Positions 7,801 through 13,812 of a stretch of DNA of 18,529 bases are shown here, piece after piece. The position numbers and the translations under genes are program-made. This DNA comes from DASTRU01 sp035761045 (lineage in GTDB: Bacteria > Pseudomonadota > Gammaproteobacteria > Burkholderiales > Burkholderiaceae_E). Each line of letters begins with the position of its first letter. Position 1 is the stretch's first letter. The notes under the pieces are model-generated. The model saw only the letters and a program-made list of their open reading frames with translations, searched no databases and was not told the origin of the DNA. The stretch covers positions 1 through 18,529 of the forward strand of contig DASTRU010000041.1 in the NCBI GenBank assembly GCA_035761045.1, given 5' to 3'.

Positions 7801-10428
7801 ATGAACCTTAGCGATTTGCAAGCCGCGTTGCTCGCGCACGTACGACAAACCCATCGACTATTGCGATTGAACACGCCGCTTGGCCCCGACGTGCTGGTGC
7901 CCGAGACGATGCGCGGCGTGGAGAGTATTGGCGACGGTGGTTTTTGCTTGGAAGTGATTGCGGTGTCGTTGAACGCGGCGATCGACTTAGGCCAGTTGCT
8001 CGCGCAACCGGTCACGCTTGGATTGCTCACCGATAAGAATCGCCATGCGCCGAGAGTAATTCATGCGCACGTGACCGTCGCGCGCGCTTTAGGCGCGGAC
8101 GGCGGCTTGGCGCGTTACGCGCTTACGCTCGAACCGTGGCTCGCGTTTTTGCGCGAGCGTCGCGATAGCTGGGTGTTTCAAGACAAGACCGTGTTCGAGA
8201 TCGTCGACGAGCTATTGGCCGATTGGCGCAACGCCAAGCCAATCGCCGCGCAATGGCGATGGGACGTGGCCGATCGCAACGTGTATGCCAAGCGCAGTCT
8301 CACCGTGCAATACGACGAAACCGACGCCGCGTTTTTAAATCGCTTACTTGCCGAAGAAGGATTGTTCTATTGGTTCGAGCACGCGGCCGATGCGCACGTC
8401 TTAGTCATCGCCGACCATAACGGCGCATTCAAACCCGCGCCAAGCGAACGCGTGCGATACACGCGCGCGGCCGACACGCAAACATTCGACAGCATTCAAG
8501 CGTGGCGGCCAAGCGCGAAGATGCTGCCACATCGTGTTGATGTATCGAGCTGGGATTACAAGACATTGAGCCTGCGGCCCGTGAGCGAGGCGAGCGGCCT
8601 AAGCGTGGGATACGACGCTGTCAGCCGGCTTGATCTTGCGATTTCCGATGTGCCTACGACATATGCCTACGCCGATCGAGACGAAGGCAATCGCTTGGCA
8701 CGTCAACATATGCAGGCACTGGATGCCGAGCGTCAGCGCATCGACGCCGAAGGCACGGTACGCGATTTGTCACCGGGCACGCATTTCGTGCTTGACGACC
8801 ATCCGCGTTATGCGTCGTTAATGGACGATGAGCAACGTCGCTTCGTCGTGATTCGTATCGAGCACGATGCACGCAACAACATCACGACGGGAATGAGCGA
8901 TGTGCTTAAGCCCGATCACGATTACCGTCAACGCCTGCGTGTTCATCCAATGACGCAACCGTGGCGCAGCGCCTCGCACGACGAGCACGGCATTCGATTG
9001 CATCCCAAGCCCACCGTGCGCGGCGCGCAAACCGCGATCGTCGTGGCCGAGCCCGATCAGCCCTTGCATACCGAGCGCGATCATCGCGTCAAGGTGCAAT
9101 TCCATTGGCAGCGCGGCAACGCGCATCCCGCGCGACTTAGTCATTCGAGTACGGACGACAACGCGCCGGCCGACGCAAGCTTGGGCACCTGGGTGCGCGT
9201 GATGACGCCGCTGGCTGGCGCGAATTGGGGCGGCGTGCTTATCCCGCGCAAAGGCCAAGAAGTGTTGGTTGAATTTCTGGACGGCGATATCGACCGCCCG
9301 GTGATCGTCGGCGCGCTGTATAACGGCCAAGGCGATGAGTCCGCCGCGCATAACCGTCGCGCCGGCACGCTCGCCGCCACCGCGAACGCGCCCGATTGGC
9401 ATGGGCTTGATCAAGGCCCAGTGCTCTCGGGTATTCGCACGCAAAGCTTGGATGCGAGCCAAACCGGTCACGGCGGTCATAACCAACTCGTGTTCGACGA
9501 CACGCCCAATGCCGCGCGGCTTGAACTCTCAACCACGCACGCCGCCACGCGTTTGCAGCTTGGGCATCTCAAGCATCAAGAGCACAACAAGATCCAAGAC
9601 CATCGCGGTTACGGCAGTGAACTCCTAAGCGAAGCCGCGGTTGCCATTCGCGCGGGCAATGGCTTGCTGCTTAGCACCGAGAACGGGCGCGGCAAGCCGA
9701 CGCTTACGAGCATGCTCGCGCAAACGCAATTAGCCGATGCAGCTAGCTTGACCGATGGCTTGCATAAGGCGGCGTTGCATCATCAAGCCGATGGCGAAGG
9801 TTCAACGTCTATTGATCGCTTACCCGTGCATCACGCGAACAATGCCGCTCGCGACGAGCTTAAGGCTCGGCAAGACGGCCACGACGCCTGGACGCGTCCA
9901 CATCTCGCCCTTGAAGCGCGCGACGGGCTTGCCGCGGTAACGCCCAATGACGCACAGCTCGTCACGAACGCTCAATGGCACTTAACCGCGCAAGCAATCG
10001 ACATCGCATCGCAAGGCGAATGGCAACTTGGCGCGCGAGAAGGCTTGCGTTTCTTCACCTTAGGGCAAAAACCGGGCAACGGTCCGGTGGATTCGACGGG
10101 CATGAGCTTCATCGCCGCGCGTGGTCTCATGAGCGTGCGCGTTCATGATGGCGGTGCCACGGTAGATGCTAAGCAAACATTGACGATTAGCAGCACCGAT
10201 GCCGGCATCACGATGGAAGCGCCCGAGCGCTTGGTGATGACGGCGGCGGGCGGCTATATCAAATTCGAGGGCGGCAATATCGAAGTAGGCACGCCGGGCG
10301 AAGCGCGGTTCGCGGCAACTCAAAAGAATTGGACAAGTCCACAAGCGAGCAGCGCGGAGCTGAGTTTGCCGAAGGGGACGATGAGTGGGTGCGAGGTGCG
10401 GACGGTTTTAACAACGGAAGATTTATAG
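7801..10428 (+). CDS. vgrG: T6SS spike protein VgrG (TssI) with DUF2345 domain
   Basis: VgrG trimers cap the Hcp tube and carry effectors into target cells. The 875-aa product has a gp27-like head (about 10-350, with FLNRLLAEEGLFYWFEH), then the gp5 OB-fold (about 420-510: RVKVQFHWQRG, GTWVRVMTPLAGANWGGVLI, PVIVGALYNG). The Vgr segment SGIRTQSLDA...HNQLVFDDTPNAARLELST follows at about 550-585. A DUF2345 domain lies near 690-835 and ends in GGYIKFEGGNIEVGTPG. After it only about 40 residues remain, ending in a CEVRTVLTTEDL tail with no recognisable toxin domain. This is therefore probably a structural or effector-loading VgrG rather than an 'evolved' one. No adaptor, effector, immunity or PAAR gene follows; the next 700 bases are AT-rich and non-collinear. 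Confidence 0.96.
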   Translation: MNLSDLQAALLAHVRQTHRLLRLNTPLGPDVLVPETMRGVESIGDGGFCLEVIAVSLNAAIDLGQLLAQPVTLGLLTDKNRHAPRVIHAHVTVARALGADGGLARYALTLEPWLAFLRERRDSWVFQDKTVFEIVDELLADWRNAKPIAAQWRWDVADRNVYAKRSLTVQYDETDAAFLNRLLAEEGLFYWFEHAADAHVLVIADHNGAFKPAPSERVRYTRAADTQTFDSIQAWRPSAKMLPHRVDVSSWDYKTLSLRPVSEASGLSVGYDAVSRLDLAISDVPTTYAYADRDEGNRLARQHMQALDAERQRIDAEGTVRDLSPGTHFVLDDHPRYASLMDDEQRRFVVIRIEHDARNNITTGMSDVLKPDHDYRQRLRVHPMTQPWRSASHDEHGIRLHPKPTVRGAQTAIVVAEPDQPLHTERDHRVKVQFHWQRGNAHPARLSHSSTDDNAPADASLGTWVRVMTPLAGANWGGVLIPRKGQEVLVEFLDGDIDRPVIVGALYNGQGDESAAHNRRAGTLAATANAPDWHGLDQGPVLSGIRTQSLDASQTGHGGHNQLVFDDTPNAARLELSTTHAATRLQLGHLKHQEHNKIQDHRGYGSELLSEAAVAIRAGNGLLLSTENGRGKPTLTSMLAQTQLADAASLTDGLHKAALHHQADGEGSTSIDRLPVHHANNAARDELKARQDGHDAWTRPHLALEARDGLAAVTPNDAQLVTNAQWHLTAQAIDIASQGEWQLGAREGLRFFTLGQKPGNGPVDSTGMSFIAARGLMSVRVHDGGATVDAKQTLTISSTDAGITMEAPERLVMTAAGGYIKFEGGNIEVGTPGEARFAATQKNWTSPQASSAELSLPKGTMSGCEVRTVLTTEDL

Positions 10429-10552
10429 GCACGTGACTGTCAGTTATCCAGCGTAACCGTAACACGTCACCTGTAGGCCAATTATTCAATTCCCATAACA
10501 AGCTGACTAAGTACCAGTACAATATTTTTTGAATACGATGGATTGAGACGGG

Positions 10553-10651
10553 TCGTGAATTGGATTTAAGCGATAAGCCAAAGCTTGTTATGGCGTTACA
10601 GGCTCAACATGGTTGAGCCACATTAATTGGCTATTTACAAGCAATTCACGA
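10553..10651. repeat. Nested inverted repeat, about 100 nt
   Basis: Three complementary arm pairs are nested around one centre. The outer pair is TCGTGAATTG (10553-10562) with CAATTCACGA (10642-10651), a perfect 10 bp. The middle pair is AGCCAA (10576-10581) with TTGGCT (10627-10632). The inner pair is GGCTCAAC (10601-10608) with GTTGAGCC (10612-10619), a perfect 8 bp closed by a 3-nt loop. RNA from either strand could fold into one long interrupted hairpin. It has no T-run, so it is not a simple terminator. It could be a small palindromic repeat (MITE- or REP-like), a processing or stability element at the end of the vgrG mRNA, or a small RNA. No flanking target-site duplication was found. 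Confidence 0.5.
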
Positions 10652-10685
10652 TATTCGCTCCAGGACGTTTCCATAGTTGAGCTTT

Positions 10686-10727
10686 AAAAACCAAATGCCA
10701 CGAATAAAAGTGTTCACGGCATTTGGT
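10686..10727 (-). terminator. Rho-independent terminator of the glycine-rich small gene
   Basis: Arms 10690-10704 and 10713-10727 form a 15-bp stem with an 8-nt loop. In minus-strand RNA the two non-Watson-Crick positions are G-U wobbles, so all 15 positions pair and a short U-run (10690-10686) follows. In + strand RNA the same positions are A-C mismatches and no U-run follows. This asymmetry shows which strand it serves. It begins about 20 nt after the stop codon at 10748, so it closes the minus-strand small gene and perhaps also read-through from the UPF0104 operon. Confidence 0.75.
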
Positions 10728-10747
10728 CATCCTCATTCAGCCATAGA

Positions 10748-10909
10748 CTATTTTGTTGTGCCTAATGCTGTTTGCGAGGATTGGTTATATGGATAGCCAT
10801 TTGATAGAGGGAACGTTGATTGGCTGTTAAGAAGCGGAGATGTAGCTCCCATCATCCCAAAACCTCCGCCGAACCCACCTGCTCCGAGACCGCCTGCTCC
10901 ATGACACAT
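10748..10909 (-). CDS. Small glycine-rich protein, 53 aa, unknown function
   Basis: I do not recognise this product. The frame starts ATG at 10909, five nt after a strong GGAGG (10919-10915), and ends TAG at 10750-10748. The protein begins MCHGAGGLGAGG and residues 4-21 are mostly glycine (11 of 18) with Phe and Met. The C-terminal half (about 22-53) is polar and rich in Ser, Thr, Asn, Gln and Tyr (for example NGYPYNQSSQ), with only one basic residue (the terminal Lys) and no acidic residue. There is no signal peptide or membrane segment; the single Cys is residue 2. Codons such as TTA, CTA, TCA and ACA differ from the GC-rich neighbours. The ribosome binding site plus an adjacent terminator argue for a real gene. 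It could be a peptide precursor, a small secreted or surface protein, or a recent orphan. Confidence 0.6.
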   Translation of the reverse strand: MCHGAGGLGAGGFGGGFGMMGATSPLLNSQSTFPLSNGYPYNQSSQTALGTTK

Positions 10910-11141
10910 ATAAACCTCCAATGATCAAATTAGTTGGTTAGCCGATGTGACGACTCATTTGATAAATCAAAGCTTTTCTGAAATTAGTTAAATCTCCCAA
11001 ACTTTTCATCAAAAAGCGTAGTCGTCGATATTGAGTGACAGCGTAAAAAGTGGGGTTCCGACGAAAATCTCAGTGAATCTCAATAAAAATTCGGAGTGTT
11101 GATGCAAGCCAACGGATTCGAAAGGAATTGGTTATGCATAA
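10910..11141. promoter_or_regulatory. AT-rich leader of the small gene with paired repeats
   Basis: This gap lies upstream of the 53-aa gene and downstream of the UPF0104 gene. It contains a near-perfect dyad TTTGATAAATCAAA (10958-10971), 49-62 nt before the start codon. The dyad is flanked by two copies of AAATTAGTT (10927-10935 and 10981-10989) that start 54 bp apart. Such an arrangement can be a regulator site, but I found no convincing -35/-10 pair; a TTGATG with ACTAAT at 18-nt spacing on the minus strand is the best and is weak. I see no terminator for the UPF0104 gene here, so its transcript may run on into the small gene. Confidence 0.3.
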
Positions 11142-12068
11142 CTATTTTTGACGGAATGACATTAACAACGGCGCAGCAAGCAACCCTTGCGCAACACCAC
11201 ATACGCCATAAAGCAATGCGGTCGAGACGCCCGGCGCGGCCGCTACACCGACCAGCGGAAAACACAACAGCGCGGCGAACTCGCGTGCTCCAAACCCCGC
11301 GATCGACATTGGCAGCGCGCCGGCAATAAAGATCGGAGCAGCAACCGCGAGCACAAGTGGATACGCAACGGCCTCGCCTAATGCTCGCGCGCAAGCCCAT
11401 AACGCGGCAGCCGACAACAGTTGCACGACGATGGAATCTCCCAGCGAGCGCACGAGTGCGCGATGCCGCTCAACAATGAGCTGATGCAAACGTGTAACGC
11501 GACTTAGGACAGCCACGTGATTAAGAATTGCAGGCGATGTTGGTGCAAGCAGGATGAGTATCGGTCCGATCACGATTGCGCCAAGCCCTAAGCCCCACGG
11601 CAGCATGGCGAAATCGGCGGGGAATAGTTGCAGTTCGGCAGCCGTTAGGCCGACGAGTAGCGATAACAACGCCAGCATCCACACACCACTGCCGCGGTCG
11701 AGCACGACGGATGCCGCCGACTTGCCAAAACCATTACCCAGCGCCTGCAAACGCATCGCGCGAAACGCATCGCCTCCCACCGTCGCGCCGGGAACGAAAA
11801 GATTGATCGTCATCGCTTGGGCGTACGCGGCCGTAATGGGTGCGAGCGGCGCATGGAGTCCTAAGGCACGCGCGATGCGTGCCCAACGCCATGCCGACAC
11901 CACATTGCTCGCGATGGAAAACGCAAGCGCGACAAGCCACCAGCGTAGATCGGCTTGCATAAGTGGTGCTCGCAAGCGATCAAACCCAACCCACCACGCC
12001 GCGCCTGCGAGTAATGCGATACCTGCGATTAAGCGAATAACGAGTTTGAGAAAACGCAGCGTATTCAC
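11142..12068 (-). CDS. UPF0104 / lysylphosphatidylglycerol synthase TM-like membrane protein
   Basis: This integral membrane protein belongs to the UPF0104 (YbhN / LPG synthetase TM region) family, whose members are often proposed lipid or glycolipid translocases. The 308-aa product has several hydrophobic segments. It shows the family signature around residues 90-135: NLFVPGATVGGDAFRAMRL, then AASVVLDRGSG. It lacks the C-terminal aminoacyl-transferase domain of MprF, so it is not a lysyl-PG synthase. The start is GTG at 12068, sharing GTGA with the stop of the preceding glycosyltransferase gene, so it is translationally coupled as the last of the operon. Its role here is inferred to be moving or supporting the lipid-linked sugar; that is not shown by the sequence. 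Confidence 0.85.
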   Translation of the reverse strand: MNTLRFLKLVIRLIAGIALLAGAAWWVGFDRLRAPLMQADLRWWLVALAFSIASNVVSAWRWARIARALGLHAPLAPITAAYAQAMTINLFVPGATVGGDAFRAMRLQALGNGFGKSAASVVLDRGSGVWMLALLSLLVGLTAAELQLFPADFAMLPWGLGLGAIVIGPILILLAPTSPAILNHVAVLSRVTRLHQLIVERHRALVRSLGDSIVVQLLSAAALWACARALGEAVAYPLVLAVAAPIFIAGALPMSIAGFGAREFAALLCFPLVGVAAAPGVSTALLYGVCGVAQGLLAAPLLMSFRQK

Positions 12069-13072
12069 TGGGTAATACGCGGCGGTTCCACGTCACGCAA
12101 TACATATTGCCTTCGACCTTGCGGTTCGTGATACACGCGCGTGAGGAGCTCGCCCAACACGCCCGTGGCAATAAGCTGCACGCCAATCATCACGAGCAAT
12201 ACGCCAAGAAATAGCAAGGGGCGACCGCCGATGTCTTCGCCTAAGAACAGCTTGACGAAAGCGAGCCAACCCAGCGATCCGCCACCAAGCAGCGCGAGCG
12301 CGAAACCGACCGTGCCGAACGCGTGCAAAGGACGATGCAGGAAGCGCATTGAAAACCGAACCCAAAGTAAATCGAGCAGGACGCGAATCGTCCTGTCGAT
12401 GCCGTACTTGGATACGCCGCGCGTACGTGCGTGATGACGCACGGGTACTTCAACTATGCGCGCGCCGGCCTCGGCGGCCAGCGCGGGAATAAAGCGATGT
12501 TGCTCGCCGTAGAGCCTTAGGTTTTCGATAATGTTGCGGCGATACGCCTTGAGCGCGCAGCCATAGTCGTGCAAGCGCACGCCGGTGACGCGCGAGATAA
12601 GCCGGTTGGCGATCATCGATGGAAGTTTGCGCGAGAGCGTGCGGTCTTGGCGCTCTTTGCGCCAACCGGAGATTACGTCCACGCGCGGATCGCGATCGAG
12701 CATATCGAGCAGTTGCGGAATGTCGGCCGGGTCGTTTTGCAAATCGCCGTCGAGCGTGACGATGTAGGTGCCGCGTGCATGATCAAAGCCCGCTTGCAAG
12801 GCGGTTGATTGCCCGTAATTCCTAATGAGCAGCAAGGCTTGCAACCAGTCGCGATCCACGCTGAGTTCGCGCAGCAAATCTTGCGAGCCGTCGCGCGAGC
12901 CGTCGTCGACTAAAACGAGCTCGAAGCGGCAACCCGCTTCGCGCATTGACGCTTCGATGCGGTCGACTAAGTCGCGCAAATTCGGCGCTTCGTTGTAGAC
13001 GGGGATGACGATCGAAACATCGACCGTCGAAACCGTGGCGTCGACGTTCAGTGGAGCGAGTGCGGACATCAT
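12065..13072 (-). CDS. GT2 polyprenyl-phosphate glycosyltransferase (DPM1/ArnC-like)
   Basis: Family 2 enzymes of this type transfer a sugar from a nucleotide donor to undecaprenyl phosphate at the inner face of the cytoplasmic membrane. The 335-aa product starts its GT-A domain with VSIVIPVYNEAPNL (about 19-32). It has the DDGS motif at 56-59 and the metal-binding DGDLQNDP at 108-115. GCALKAYRR (171-179) and a basic RTRGVSKYG loop follow. Two C-terminal membrane segments (about 240-265 and 280-305) match the DPM1/GtrB/ArnC layout. The start ATG at 13072 shares ATGA with the PAP2 stop; a second ATG follows directly. The donor sugar cannot be told from sequence, and I avoid the name arnC because the aminoarabinose genes are missing. 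Confidence 0.88.
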   Translation of the reverse strand: MMSALAPLNVDATVSTVDVSIVIPVYNEAPNLRDLVDRIEASMREAGCRFELVLVDDGSRDGSQDLLRELSVDRDWLQALLLIRNYGQSTALQAGFDHARGTYIVTLDGDLQNDPADIPQLLDMLDRDPRVDVISGWRKERQDRTLSRKLPSMIANRLISRVTGVRLHDYGCALKAYRRNIIENLRLYGEQHRFIPALAAEAGARIVEVPVRHHARTRGVSKYGIDRTIRVLLDLLWVRFSMRFLHRPLHAFGTVGFALALLGGGSLGWLAFVKLFLGEDIGGRPLLFLGVLLVMIGVQLIATGVLGELLTRVYHEPQGRRQYVLRDVEPPRITQ

Positions 13073-13812
13073 GCTTGAGGGTCCTCGATAACTTTAGGAA
13101 GCAGTACGCGCGCGCATATGGACGCCGCGAACCATGTAATGAATATCGCGATCACGACATCGCTTAGGAAATGCCCGCCCATCGCCATGCGCACGAGGCC
13201 CACGACACTTCCAAGTCCGAGCCCGAGGCTTAGCCACGCGATGCGCGCGCGCCGGCGCCGCGCGATGAACCAGCCGACTAATGGAAGAGCCGCATAGGCC
13301 GCATGCCCGCTTACAAAGGCGCAATTACGATGGCACTGATCCGATATAACGAAAGCGCGCGAGAAAACACGTTCCCCACCTAGCTCGGTGACTTGCGCGG
13401 GACGCGCGCGGCCGAATTGATCTTTCAAGAGAGCGTTGACGACGAGGCCGGGCCCAAGCGCCAGCACGGCGAACACGTACAGCACCGCGCGTCGGCGCGC
13501 GGCCGCCCAAGCGAAGACATGACCAAAGCGCGCGCCGAGTCCAAGCAATAACAACGCCGCGAGCGTGATGGTTAGAACACGGGCCGAGGCGCTAATGAAG
13601 TGGTGAATCTTCAATACGATTGGGTGATGCGCCAAGACGAATTCGCCACTTGGCAACACGAATTCGCGTGCGACGGCGATATCGAGATGCGGAAACGCGA
13701 TGAACAGCGCCGAACACGCGATGAAGGCAAGCACGATTAAGCGACCGCCAAACCATTGCACGAATACGTTATTGGCGCGTTGGCTGAATGAAGTTTCCGA
13801 GTCGGTAAGCAT
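13069..13812 (-). CDS. PAP2-family lipid phosphatase
   Basis: PAP2 enzymes remove phosphate from membrane lipids such as undecaprenyl pyrophosphate, phosphatidylglycerol phosphate or lipid A. The 247-aa product has several hydrophobic segments and all three catalytic motifs. These are KDQFGRARP (K130, R137, P138), NCAFVSGHAA (S168, G169, H170) and VRMAMGGHFLSD (R208, H214, D218). Motif two reads VSGH rather than the classical PSGH. The first 44 nt overlap the end of the GT39 gene and the stop overlaps the GT2 start, so it is embedded in the sugar-lipid operon. Plausible roles are recycling the lipid carrier or dephosphorylating lipid A before a sugar is attached. The sequence does not decide between them. 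Confidence 0.85.
   Translation of the reverse strand: MLTDSETSFSQRANNVFVQWFGGRLIVLAFIACSALFIAFPHLDIAVAREFVLPSGEFVLAHHPIVLKIHHFISASARVLTITLAALLLLGLGARFGHVFAWAAARRRAVLYVFAVLALGPGLVVNALLKDQFGRARPAQVTELGGERVFSRAFVISDQCHRNCAFVSGHAAYAALPLVGWFIARRRRARIAWLSLGLGLGSVVGLVRMAMGGHFLSDVVIAIFITWFAASICARVLLPKVIEDPQA

Larger units (their letters stand above)
10429..10747. other. AT-rich intergenic stretch downstream of vgrG
   Basis: I see no convincing gene here. Base composition changes sharply: the line 10501-10560 has 23 G/C in 60, against 43 in 60 for 9001-9060 inside vgrG. The stretch contains a nested inverted repeat (10553-10651) and a minus-strand terminator (10686-10727). No + strand terminator for the T6SS operon is evident: the strongest + strand hairpin (10601-10619) has no T-run after it. 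The composition shift suggests DNA of different origin, or decayed sequence, between the two operons. Confidence 0.6.

Noticed and set aside
10370..10452. An alternative frame at the vgrG end that stays open about 22 codons past the conserved part (contains GADGFNNGRF).
   Set aside because: The annotated frame has a tail with a Cys-x-x-Arg pattern like other VgrG ends, and no frameshift is needed to explain it.
10259..10522. An 87-codon minus-strand frame running from the gap into vgrG.
   Set aside because: Most of it is antisense to the conserved vgrG 3' end, and it has no ribosome site or known domain.
10588..10674. A 28-codon minus-strand frame (starts METSWSEYREL) within the inverted repeat.
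   Set aside because: It has no ribosome binding site, lies after the terminator, and its bases are explained by the hairpin arms.
10958..10971. TTTGATAAATCAAA as an FNR/Anr box.
   Set aside because: The half-sites TTGAT and ATCAA are 2 nt apart; an FNR site needs 4.
11035..11065. A stretch around AAAAAGTGGGGTTCC that vaguely recalls IS21-family ends.
   Set aside because: No matching inverted end, target duplication or transposase fragment is present.
11131..11142. Perfect 12-bp palindrome GTTATGCATAAC touching the stop codon of the UPF0104 gene.
   Set aside because: It has no loop and no T-run, so it is not a terminator, and no second copy was seen to support a regulator or recombination site.
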